A DNA stretch of 64,000 bases from Gaiellasilicea sp963802765. Lineage in GTDB: Bacteria > Actinomycetota > Thermoleophilia > Gaiellales > Gaiellaceae. The notes under the pieces are model-generated. The model did no database searches. It saw nothing but the letters and a program-made list of their open reading frames with translations, and had not been told where the DNA came from. Positions 20,180-28,531 of this stretch are shown here, piece by piece. The first letter of the stretch is position 1; every line of letters begins with the position of its first letter. Made by a program: the position numbers and the translations under genes. The stretch lies in the NCBI GenBank assembly GCA_963802765.1, contig CAWDJZ010000003.1:186001-250000 (forward strand). Reading direction: 5' to 3'.

Positions 20180-20968
20180 CTAGAGCGTCAGCGGCCGTGC
20201 GCGAACGGCGGCGGAGCGGCCGCGGAAGCCGAGCTTGAACCTGGCGCGTGCCGCGAGCTGCAGCTCGCGCTCGCCGCGCGGCCAGCCGGTCCGGTCGCGC
20301 AGGACCGACGTCGTCTCCTCGACGATCCAGCCGCTCAGCTCAAGCGCCTTGCGCAGCCCGCGGCGGTTGAAGACGAACCACTCGCTCCCGTCCCGCCGGG
20401 CGTCCAGGCGGGCGAGCGGCGACGGGATCAGCTCCAGCGGGAGGCTGATCGTGTCCAGCAGGATGAGCCGGCCGCGGCAGACGCGCCGTACAGCCTCCAG
20501 CGCTCGAAGCGGGTCGCGCAGCATCTGCAGCACGTAGCCCATCACGATGAGGTCGAACTGTCCGACGTCGTCCGGGTCGAGGTCGTAGACGCTGAGGTCG
20601 CGCAGCGGCACGCGTGAGCCGAGCAGCTCCGCCGCGAGCGCGAAGTTCCGCTCGGACTCGCGCCTGCCGAGCCGCCCGTGGAGCGTGTCGGCGGGGAACC
20701 GGTCGAGCCGCGCCGCGTCAAGGACGTCGGTGGCGAGGACCTCGGCCGCGCCCCGTCGCTCGAGCTCGAAGGCCCAGAACCCATCCATCGTCCCGATGTC
20801 GAGGCACCGAAGTCCGGTGAGCGGCCCCGGCCACGGCAGCGCGTCGGCGGTCCCCCGGAGATCCCAGCCGCCGGGCGTCACGACGCCGGGTGCGACCTCG
20901 ATCGTGTGCCACCAGTCGAGCTCCGCGATCCGGTGCCGCACCGACTCCGGGTCGGAAGATGCGATCAT
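20180..20968 (-). CDS. SAM-dependent methyltransferase (DUF1698/CmoB-like)
   Basis: 262 aa class I methyltransferase. Motif I is RCLDIGTMDGFWAFELERRGA, and the acidic residue binding the ribose follows in VLATDVLDAARLDRFP. Post-I motif LRDLSVYDLDPDDVGQFDLIVMGYVLQMLRDPLRALE fits the Methyltransf_9 group, whose members modify tRNA wobble uridine (CmoB) or small molecules. This group lacks most of the CmoB N-terminal domain, so tRNA is not assured. ATG at 20968 faces the acyl-CoA dehydrogenase start at 20975, only 6 bases apart. Confidence 0.8.
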   Translation of the reverse strand: MIASSDPESVRHRIAELDWWHTIEVAPGVVTPGGWDLRGTADALPWPGPLTGLRCLDIGTMDGFWAFELERRGAAEVLATDVLDAARLDRFPADTLHGRLGRRESERNFALAAELLGSRVPLRDLSVYDLDPDDVGQFDLIVMGYVLQMLRDPLRALEAVRRVCRGRLILLDTISLPLELIPSPLARLDARRDGSEWFVFNRRGLRKALELSGWIVEETTSVLRDRTGWPRGERELQLAARARFKLGFRGRSAAVRARPLTL

Positions 20969-20974
20969 GGCTGC

Positions 20975-22180
20975 ATGACCGAGCTTGCCGTGCCCCCGGG
21001 AGTGAGCGAGCGCCGTGCCGAGGTGCGCGCGTTCATGGAGGAACACGTCTATCCGAACGAGGCGGCGCTCGCCCGCGAGGACGAGTCGTCCGACGCGCTG
21101 ATCGAGGGGCTGCGTGCGAAGGCGAAGGCGGCGGGCATCTGGGCGCCGCACCTGCCGCCGGACGCGGGCGGCACCGGCGGCGGCTTCATGGAGTACGCGC
21201 TCCTGAACGAGGAGATCGGCCGCAGCACGTGGGCGCAGCTCGTCTTCAACTGCCAGGCGCCCGACGCGGGCAACGGCGAGATCTTGCACCTCTTCGGTAC
21301 CGATGACCAGAAAGAGCGGTTCCTGCGGCCGCTCGTCGAGGGGACAGCGCGCTCCTTCTTCTCGATGACGGAGCCCGAGGTTTCGGGCGCCGACCCGACC
21401 GGCCTCAGGACGACGGCCGTGCTCGACGGCGACGACTGGGTGATCGACGGCCACAAGTGGTTCTCGTCCTCGGCCGAGGGCGCGGCGTTCGGGATCGTGA
21501 TGGCGGTGACCGACCCGGACGCGCCGCCGCATCGGCGCACGAGCCAGATCATCGTCCCGGTCGAGACGCCCGGCTTCGAGCTCGTCCGACCGATCCCGGT
21601 CCTCGGGCACGCCGGCCGCGGCTGGTCGACGCACTGCGAGGTGCGCTACACGGGCGTCCGCGTCCCCCGCGACAACGTGCTCGGCGAGCCCGGCGACGGC
21701 TTCCGGATCGCGCAGAAGCGGCTCGGGCCGGGGCGGATCCACCACGTCATGCGCTGGCTCGGGCAGATGCAGCGAGCGTTCGAGCTGATGTGCTCGTACG
21801 CGCTGGAGCGGGAGGTCTTCGGCGGCCCGCTGGCGGAGAAGCAGACCGTCCAGAACTGGATCGCCGACTCGGCCGCCGAGATCCAGGCGTGCCGCTTGCT
21901 CACGCTCGACGCGGCCCACAAGCTCGATGAGGGCAGCGAGGCGCGTATCGAGGTCTCGCTGATCAAGTTCTACGCCGCGCGTGTCCTCAACGACGTGATC
22001 GACCGGGCGATCCAGGTGCACGGCGCGCGCGGGCTGACCGACGAGACGCCGCTCGGGCACATGTACGCGATGGCACGCGGCGCCCGCATCTACGACGGCC
22101 CCGACGAGGTGCACCGCATGGTCGTCAGTCGCCGGATCCTGAAGGAGTTCGCCGGCGGCGGCGTCTACTCGTTCGAGTAG
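20975..22180 (+). CDS. Acyl-CoA dehydrogenase family protein
   Basis: 401 aa. Signatures: RAEVRAFMEEHVYPNEAALARED, FFSMTEPEVSGADPTGL, VIDGHKWFSSSAEGA, GPGRIHHVMRWLGQMQRAFELM, QVHGARGLTDETPLGHMYAMARGARIYDGPDEVHRMVV. The DGPDEVH ending and the long C-terminus match the ACAD10/11-like and FadE groups that act on 4-hydroxy or branched acyl-CoA. ATG at 20975; the longer upstream frame is a shadow of the divergent methyltransferase. It converges on the selenoprotein gene, which ends at 22165 inside it (16-base overlap). Confidence 0.92.
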   Translation: MTELAVPPGVSERRAEVRAFMEEHVYPNEAALAREDESSDALIEGLRAKAKAAGIWAPHLPPDAGGTGGGFMEYALLNEEIGRSTWAQLVFNCQAPDAGNGEILHLFGTDDQKERFLRPLVEGTARSFFSMTEPEVSGADPTGLRTTAVLDGDDWVIDGHKWFSSSAEGAAFGIVMAVTDPDAPPHRRTSQIIVPVETPGFELVRPIPVLGHAGRGWSTHCEVRYTGVRVPRDNVLGEPGDGFRIAQKRLGPGRIHHVMRWLGQMQRAFELMCSYALEREVFGGPLAEKQTVQNWIADSAAEIQACRLLTLDAAHKLDEGSEARIEVSLIKFYAARVLNDVIDRAIQVHGARGLTDETPLGHMYAMARGARIYDGPDEVHRMVVSRRILKEFAGGGVYSFE

Positions 22181-22791
22181 CCGAGCTCGGCCTCGATCGC
22201 CTGCGCGAGCTCGGCCGGCCTGAACCCGTCCGGTCCGACCTCGCCCTGGAACGCGATGCGGCCGTCGCTGCCGACGAGATAGAGCCGGTCGGGCCAGCCG
22301 CCGTACGCCGACGCGACCTCGTCCTCGATGTCGTCGAGCAGGATCGGGATCCGGGTCGAGAGCCGCACCGCACAGGCGTCCGCGGCCGCGGCGCGCTCGT
22401 CGAGCGAGACCGGGTCGACGAGCGCGATCTCCTCGTCGCGGTTGACCGCGAGCACCCAGCCGTCCTCCGGATGCGCCTCGCGGATGTACACGATGAAGAA
22501 CGCGACCTCGTCGCCGTGCCGGTCGTAAAGCTCCTCCAGCTCGCCCAACTGGCGGCGGAAGGGCGGTCAGGTGTAGGAGCCGAAGACGAGTGCGACGGGG
22601 CGCTCGCCGGCGAAGTCGGCGAGGCGGACGCGGCCTCTGCCGTCGAGCAGCGGCAGGTCGAACGGAAACGCCTGGTCGCCGGGGGAGAGCTCGGGCGCCA
22701 TCAGGTTGCCGTAGAACGGCGAGGTCATGACGTCGCCGAGCCGGAGCGGCGAGTCGGCTGGAGTGGGCGGCTCAGTCGACGGCGAGCTCAC
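22165..22791 (-). CDS. Deiodinase-like thioredoxin-fold selenoprotein with in-frame TGA (selenocysteine)
   Basis: 208 aa if the TGA at 22567-22569 is read as selenocysteine (residue 75). Before it stands DFAGERPVALVFGSYT, after it PPFRRQLGELEELYDRHG, VAFFIVYIREAHPEDGW and GWPDRLYLVGSDGRIAFQGEVGP, all in one frame. The motif FGSYT-U-PPF is that of the iodothyronine-deiodinase-like family (FGSCT-U-PPF in animals; T-C-PPFR in many bacterial homologues). It is probably a peroxiredoxin-like or other thiol/selenol oxidoreductase; the bacterial substrate is unknown. A hairpin directly after the TGA (22533-22561) looks like a bacterial SECIS. GTG at 22791 overlaps the desaturase end by 20 bases; an internal ATG at 22728 is an alternative start (Sec at residue 54). 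Confidence 0.88.
22533..22561 (-). promoter_or_regulatory. Putative bacterial SECIS hairpin of the deiodinase-like gene
   Basis: Starting 6 bases after the TGA, CTTCC-GC-CGCC pairs with GGCG-(A)-GC-(T)-GGAGG: about 11 pairs with two single bulges and a five-base apical loop AGTTG containing GU, roughly 17-21 bases from the TGA. Position and form agree with bacterial SECIS elements bound by SelB. Pairing was worked out by eye. Confidence 0.65.
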
Positions 22792-23662
22792 GGCGGCGCT
22801 GCATGTCAGGCGGGATCGTGACCACCTTCCAGACGAGGCCGAGCCGCCGCATCAGGCGGATAACGAGGCCGCCGAGGTCGAGCTCCCAGGGCTTCAGGCC
22901 GTGAAATGCCGAGGAGGGAAACGCATGGTGATTGTGGTGCCAGGACTCGCCGAGCGAGATCCAGGAGAGCCACCAGACGTTTCGCGACTCGTCCTTGACG
23001 CGGAAGCGGCGCGAGCCCACGAAGTGGCAGACCGAGTTGACCGACCAGGTGATGTGGTGGAGCAGGAAGATCCGGATCAGCCCGCCCCAGAAGAGCGCCT
23101 GCAGCCCGGCGCCGAGCGTGCCGCCCCAGAGCCAGCCGGCGGCGAACGGCAGCGCGAGCGAGACGAGGACCCAGAGCCCGAACGTCCGTGAGATGAAGAC
23201 CATGCCGCGGTCGGCGAGCAGGTCCTTGGCGTACTTCGTCCACTCCGCGCGGCCGACGTTCCGGAAGAGCCAGCCCACGTGCGCGTGCCAGAGCCCGGCC
23301 ACCTTGCCGCGCACGCCCGGGCCGAAGCCGGCGTGCGGCGAGTGCGGGTCACCCTCGCGGTCGGCGAAGTTGTGGTGCTTGCGGTGGTCGGAGACCCAGC
23401 GAATCACCGGCCCCTGCACGGCCATCGAGCCGAGCACTGCGAGCCCGTAGCGGATCGGCCGGAACGTCTCGTACGCGCGGTGCGTGAAGAGGCGGTGGAA
23501 GCCGATCGAGATGCCGAGGCAGGTGAGCAGGTAGCCGACGGCGAGGATGGTCAGGTCGCGCGGCGTGACGAGGTTTCCCCAGAGGAAGAACATCGACGCG
23601 AGGAAGCCCACGAACGGAATCGTGACGCCGAGCAGGTTGATCAGCTTCTGGCTGCGCGGCAT
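22772..23662 (-). CDS. Acyl-CoA / fatty acid delta-9 type desaturase
   Basis: 296 aa integral membrane di-iron desaturase. The three histidine boxes are clear: FHRLFTH, SDHRKHHNF and ESWHHNHHAFP. Hydrophobic stretches near residues 10-28 and 38-57, and again in the second half (FGLWVLVSLALPFAAGWLWG), fit the four-helix topology. It would introduce a cis double bond in membrane acyl chains. I took the ATG at 23662 (MPRSQKLINLLG); the frame extends upstream but into the promoter region. A TACCCT hexamer stands 8 bases before this ATG. The selenoprotein gene follows with overlap, so both are probably one transcript. Confidence 0.93.
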   Translation of the reverse strand: MPRSQKLINLLGVTIPFVGFLASMFFLWGNLVTPRDLTILAVGYLLTCLGISIGFHRLFTHRAYETFRPIRYGLAVLGSMAVQGPVIRWVSDHRKHHNFADREGDPHSPHAGFGPGVRGKVAGLWHAHVGWLFRNVGRAEWTKYAKDLLADRGMVFISRTFGLWVLVSLALPFAAGWLWGGTLGAGLQALFWGGLIRIFLLHHITWSVNSVCHFVGSRRFRVKDESRNVWWLSWISLGESWHHNHHAFPSSAFHGLKPWELDLGGLVIRLMRRLGLVWKVVTIPPDMQRRRELAVD

Positions 23663-23670
23663 CGGTGCGG

Positions 23671-23676
23671 AGGGTA
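23671..23676 (-). promoter_or_regulatory. Putative -10 hexamer TACCCT for the desaturase
   Basis: TACCCT on the minus strand, 8 bases before the ATG at 23662, in the short gap between the divergent desaturase and livG starts. The spacing suggests a leaderless transcript. Confidence 0.4.
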
Positions 23677-23709
23677 GCGGTCCTTTTGCGCCCGTCCTGC
23701 CGCCCTGCT

Positions 23710-23715
23710 TATGCT
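23710..23715 (+). promoter_or_regulatory. Putative -10 hexamer TATGCT for livG
   Basis: TATGCT, 11 bases before the ATG at 23727. No ribosome site is seen between it and the start, which fits a leaderless or nearly leaderless mRNA. Confidence 0.4.
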
Positions 23716-23726
23716 CCGCGCACTCG

Positions 23727-24489
23727 ATGGCCCTGCTCTCGCTGCGGAACGTCACTCGCCGGTTCGGCGGGATCGTCGCCCTCGACGGGGTCTCGTTCGA
23801 CGTCCGCGAGGGTCAGATCGTCGGCCTGATCGGCCCGAACGGGGCGGGCAAGACGACGGCGTTCAACGTGATTACGCGGCTCTACACGCCGAACGAAGGC
23901 GACGTCGAGTACGCCGGCGAGAACCTGCTGAAGACCCCGGTCCACGGGATCATCCGACGGGGAATCGCCCGCACGTTCCAGAACGTCGAGCTGTTCAAGA
24001 CGATGACGGTGCTCGACAACGTCCTCGTCGGCGCGCACACGCGCGGCCGCAAGGCCGATGAAGAGGCGCTCGAAGCGATCGACTACGTCGGGCTCGACGC
24101 GATCGCGCAGCGGCCGGTCGCAGGGCTGCCGTTCGGGACGCTGAAGCGGGTCGAGCTGGCGCGCGCCCTCGCCTCGCAGCCGACGCTGCTCCTCCTCGAC
24201 GAGCCGGCCGGCGGACTCAGCCACGAGGAGGTCGAGGAGCTCGGCCGCTTCATCCGCCAGATCCGCGACGACCGCAAGCTGACCGTGCTCCTCGTCGAGC
24301 ACCACATGAACCTCGTCATGGGCATCTCGGACCACGTCAACGTGCTCAATTTCGGCCGCATGATCGCGGACGGCAGCCCCGGCGAGGTGCGCGCCAACCC
24401 CGCCGTGATCGAGGCGTACCTCGGCACCGACGAGACCGGGCCGCCGCTGCACGACTCCCCGCCTCCGCAGGACGACTCCGGGGAGCCGG

Positions 24490-24503
<14 letters not shown>
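23727..24503 (+). CDS. livG: Branched-chain amino acid ABC transporter ATP-binding protein LivG
   Basis: 258 aa ATPase. Walker A VGLIGPNGAGKTTAFNVIT, the LivG-type insertion GIARTFQNVELFKTMTVLDNVLVG, a degenerate signature segment LPFGTLKRVELARALA, Walker B LLLLDEPAGGLSHEEVEEL and switch histidine in VLLVEHHMNLVM. It energises uptake with LivF, H and M. The C-terminus has an acidic proline-rich tail that overlaps livF by 14 bases. First gene of livGFHM-K, all on the plus strand. Confidence 0.95.
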
Positions 24504-25194
<691 letters not shown>

Positions 25195-25201
25195 GCACCT
25201 C

Positions 25202-26086
25202 GTGGCCGACTTCTTCCAGCAGGTCGTCGCGGGGCTGGCCACCGGCTCCATCTACGCCTCGCTGGCGCTCGCGCTCGTCCTGATCCACCGGGCGACGGGC
25301 GTGATCAACTTCGCCCAGGGCGAGATGGCGATGTTCACGACGTACATCGCCTGGACCCTGACCGCCAACCACGGGTGGTCGTACTGGCCCGCGTTCGTCG
25401 CGACGCTCGTCTTCGCCTTCGGGCTCGGGCTCGGCGTCCACCGGGTCGTCATCCATCCGGTCGAGCGCTCGTCCGTCCTGACGATCGTGATCATGACGAT
25501 CGGCCTCGTGCTCGTGTTCAACGGGCTTGCCAGCCTGATCTGGTCGGCGGAGATCCGGGCGTTCCCGAGCCCATTCCCGAACGAGACCTGGCAGATCGGC
25601 GGCGTCTCGATTTCCCAGCAGGACGTGGGCACCTTCGCGGTCGTGCTCGTGCTCGTCGCCCTCCTGTGGGCGTTCTTCCAGTTCACGAAGACCGGGCTGG
25701 CACTGCGTGCATCCGCGCTCAACCCGGAGGCGAGTCGGCTCGTCGGCGTCCGCGTCAGCTGGATGCTCGCCATCGGCTGGGGCCTCGCGGCAACGCTCGG
25801 CGCGGTCTCCGGGATGCTGGCGGCGCCGACCCTCTTCCTCGATCCGAACATGATGCAGGCCACCCTCATCTACGCCTTCGCGGCGGCGGTGCTCGGCGGC
25901 ATCGACTCCCCCGTCGGCGCCGTCGCCGGAGGCCTCATACTCGGCGTCGGGCTGAACCTGATCAGCTCGTACGTCGACTTCGTCGGCGCCGACCTGCGGC
26001 TCCCGGTCGCGCTCCTGATCATCCTCGTTGTCCTGCTCGTCCGTCCGGCCGGCCTGTTCGGCAAGCCCGTGGTGAGGCGCGTGTGA
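25202..26086 (+). CDS. livH: Branched-chain amino acid ABC transporter permease LivH
   Basis: 294 aa membrane protein with about eight hydrophobic segments. Family signatures include GLATGSIYASLALALVLIHRATGVINFAQGEMAMF at the N-terminus and ALNPEASRLVGVRVSWMLAIGW (cytoplasmic coupling loop), then YAFAAAVLGGIDSPVGAVAGGLILGVG. GTG start at 25202. The stop overlaps the livM GTG. Confidence 0.95.
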   Translation: MADFFQQVVAGLATGSIYASLALALVLIHRATGVINFAQGEMAMFTTYIAWTLTANHGWSYWPAFVATLVFAFGLGLGVHRVVIHPVERSSVLTIVIMTIGLVLVFNGLASLIWSAEIRAFPSPFPNETWQIGGVSISQQDVGTFAVVLVLVALLWAFFQFTKTGLALRASALNPEASRLVGVRVSWMLAIGWGLAATLGAVSGMLAAPTLFLDPNMMQATLIYAFAAAVLGGIDSPVGAVAGGLILGVGLNLISSYVDFVGADLRLPVALLIILVVLLVRPAGLFGKPVVRRV

Positions 26087-27207
26087 AACGGCGCGACCTC
26101 GTCAACTACGGGATCTTCGCCCTGGCGGCCGTGGCCCTGTTCCTGCTGCCGCGCTTCGTCAGCGACTTCCGCGCCCAGCAGTTCGCCTACGTCGGCATCT
26201 ACTTCATCGCCCTGCTCGGGCTGCAGCTGCTCACCGGCATCACCGGGCAGATTTCCCTCGGCCACGGCGCCTTCATGCTGATCGGCGGCTACACGACGGG
26301 GATCCTGATGTCCAACCAGAGTCCCCCACTCGAGTTTGCGGGTCACGCATTCACGAACGACATGCGGGACATCTGGACGATCCCGGTCGCCGGGCTTGTC
26401 GCCGGTGTCGTCGGTTTCCTCTTCGGCATCCCGGCCCTGCGCCTGAGCGGCATCTACCTCGCGTTGGCCACCTTCGCGATTGCGGTCGCCTCGCCGGCGA
26501 TCGTCAGGAAGTTCAACGAGTTCACCGGCGGCAGCGGCGGCATCAACCTGTTCGACGTCGAGGGGCGCACGCGTCCGACCGAGACGACGGACCCGGTCAC
26601 CTTCGAGACGATCACCGAGCCGATCCGCATCCTCGGGCTCGAGATTCCGACCTACAACGAATGGCTCTACTACCTCTCCTGGACGCTCGCGCTCGTCTTC
26701 TTCGGGGCCGCGTGGCTGATGCTCCGCGGCCGCTTCGGGCGCTCGCTCCGGGCGGTGCGCGACAGTGAGCTCGCGGCCGCGTCGTCGGGCGTCGACCTCG
26801 CCCGCTACAAGACGCTCGCGTTCGCGATCAGCGCCGCCTATGCCGGAGTCGCGGGGTCACTGCTCGCGATCGCGACGACCTTCGTGAATCCGGACACGTT
26901 CCCGATCGCGCTCTCGATCTTCCTCCTCGTCGGCGTCGTCGTCGGTGGGCTGGGCTCGCTCTGGCCGCTCGTCTTCGGCGCGATCTTCATCCACTTCATG
27001 CAGATCGAGTGGGCGCAGCAGATGGAGGACGTGGTCCCGGACTTCGTGCCGGGGCTCGGCGACATCGACACTGACGCGCCCGGTGCGCCGGCGGTCGCGT
27101 TCGGCGTCGTGCTGATCCTGATCATGCTCGCCTTCCCGGGCGGTGCGGCCAGCCTCATCCGGAGTCTCAAGGCGCTTACAACTCGCGGCTACCATCGGGT
27201 GCGCTAG
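26083..27207 (+). CDS. livM: Branched-chain amino acid ABC transporter permease LivM
   Basis: 374 aa permease. LLGLQLLTGITGQISLGHGAFMLIGGYT and IPALRLSGIYLALATFAIAV are classical LivM segments, as is FGRSLRAVRDSELAAASSGVDLARYKTLAFAISAAYAGVAGSL. A polar loop of about 60 residues (FTGGSGGINLFDVEGRTRPTE onward) lies between membrane segments, as usual in actinobacterial forms. GTG at 26083 overlaps livH as GTGTGA. The binding-protein gene follows 17 bases downstream. Confidence 0.95.
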   Translation: MKRRDLVNYGIFALAAVALFLLPRFVSDFRAQQFAYVGIYFIALLGLQLLTGITGQISLGHGAFMLIGGYTTGILMSNQSPPLEFAGHAFTNDMRDIWTIPVAGLVAGVVGFLFGIPALRLSGIYLALATFAIAVASPAIVRKFNEFTGGSGGINLFDVEGRTRPTETTDPVTFETITEPIRILGLEIPTYNEWLYYLSWTLALVFFGAAWLMLRGRFGRSLRAVRDSELAAASSGVDLARYKTLAFAISAAYAGVAGSLLAIATTFVNPDTFPIALSIFLLVGVVVGGLGSLWPLVFGAIFIHFMQIEWAQQMEDVVPDFVPGLGDIDTDAPGAPAVAFGVVLILIMLAFPGGAASLIRSLKALTTRGYHRVR

Positions 27208-27224
27208 CCGAGTTTTCGACCCGA

Positions 27225-28463
27225 ATGAGCATCCTTTTCATGCGCAGTTCCAGAGTCGTCCTTGCCATGCTCGTCCTCGGGGGTGCGCTCGCGACCGGCG
27301 CCGCAGCGGCGACGAGCGCCGATCCCGGAATCACGGGCAAGACGATCCTCCTCGGCGGCACGTCGCCGCTCTCCGGCACCGCTTCGGCCTATGCGTCGGT
27401 CGCGCGCGGCGCGAACGCCTACTTCAGCTACGTCAACGACCGTGGCGGCGTCAACGGGCGCTCGATCACCTACAAGGTCGTCGACGACGCCTACAACCCG
27501 TCGCAGACGGTCACAGCGACGCGCCAGCTCGTCGAGCAGGACAAGGTCTTCGCGATCTTCAACTCGCTCGGCACCGAGCACAACGTCGCCACGCGCGAGT
27601 ACCTGAACGCGAGCAGGGTGCCCCAGCTCTTCGTCGCCTCCGGCGCGACGACGTTCGGACGCGACTACAAGCGGTACCCGTGGACGATCGGCTTCCAGCC
27701 GAGCTACCGCGCCGAAGGCTGGGTCTACGGCAAGTATCTGGCCCGCTCGAAGCCCGGCGCGAAGGTCGCGGTGCTCCTCCAGAACGACGACTACGGCAAG
27801 GACCTGATGGCCGGCCTGAAGCAGGGCATCGCCCGCTCGAAGGTGAAGGTCGTCGCCGCGCAGCCGTACGAGGTGACCGCGACCGACGTCCAGTCGCAGG
27901 TGGCGAAGCTGAAGGCATCGGGTGCCGACGTGCTCGCGCTCTTCGCGACGCCGCGGTTCGCGATCCAGGGCTACGTCTTCGCAAACCGGCTCGGGTGGCG
28001 GCCGCTGATCATCAACAACGCCGTCTCGAGCGCCTCGAACGTGATGACGCTCGCCTCCGAGGGCGGCTCCAACAAGGCGGTCGAGAACTCGATCTCGATC
28101 GTCTTCCTGAAGGACCCGACCGACGCGAAGTGGCGCAACGACCCGGCGATCAAGCTCTATCGCACGGTCATGGCCCGCTATGCGAAGGGCGCGAACGTCA
28201 AGGACGTCTACCACGTCTACGGCATGTCCGCGGCCTACGAGGCGGTGCGCGTGCTGAAGGCGGCGGGGAGGACGCCGACGCGCGCGGCCGTGATGGCGCA
28301 GACGCGACAGCTCACGGACGCGTCGAATCCGTTCCTGCTCCCGGGTATCGCGATCAAGACGACCGCGACCGAGCGCTTCCCGATCGAGCAGTCGCTGCTG
28401 CAACGCTGGTCGAAGGGGAGCTGGCAGAGCTTCGGCGGCCTCTGGGGCTACCGCGCGAGCTAG
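27225..28463 (+). CDS. livK: Branched-chain amino acid ABC transporter substrate-binding protein LivK
   Basis: 412 aa from ATG 27225, or 407 aa from the ATG at 27240, which starts a better signal peptide (MRSSRVVLAMLVLGGALATGAAAA). The mature part DPGITGKTILLGGTSPLSGTASAY, the lobe segments VEQDKVFAIFNSLGTEHN and YPWTIGFQPSYRAEG, and NDDYGKDLMAGLKQ are of the Leu/Ile/Val-binding type. It resembles the protein at 1487-2749 along its length, so the two probably arose by duplication and may feed the same permease with different substrates. Confidence 0.94.
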   Translation: MSILFMRSSRVVLAMLVLGGALATGAAAATSADPGITGKTILLGGTSPLSGTASAYASVARGANAYFSYVNDRGGVNGRSITYKVVDDAYNPSQTVTATRQLVEQDKVFAIFNSLGTEHNVATREYLNASRVPQLFVASGATTFGRDYKRYPWTIGFQPSYRAEGWVYGKYLARSKPGAKVAVLLQNDDYGKDLMAGLKQGIARSKVKVVAAQPYEVTATDVQSQVAKLKASGADVLALFATPRFAIQGYVFANRLGWRPLIINNAVSSASNVMTLASEGGSNKAVENSISIVFLKDPTDAKWRNDPAIKLYRTVMARYAKGANVKDVYHVYGMSAAYEAVRVLKAAGRTPTRAAVMAQTRQLTDASNPFLLPGIAIKTTATERFPIEQSLLQRWSKGSWQSFGGLWGYRAS

Positions 28464-28518
28464 ACGCGACGTGCTTCGAAGCGGCGGAGGGCCGGCGGCG
28501 ACGCCGGCCCTCGCTGTC

Positions 28519-28524
28519 TAAGGT
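28519..28524 (+). promoter_or_regulatory. Putative -10 hexamer TAAGGT for fbiC
   Basis: TAAGGT ends 7 bases before the ATG at 28532. No ribosome site is present between them, in line with leaderless initiation. Confidence 0.4.
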
Positions 28525-28531
28525 CTCGTGC

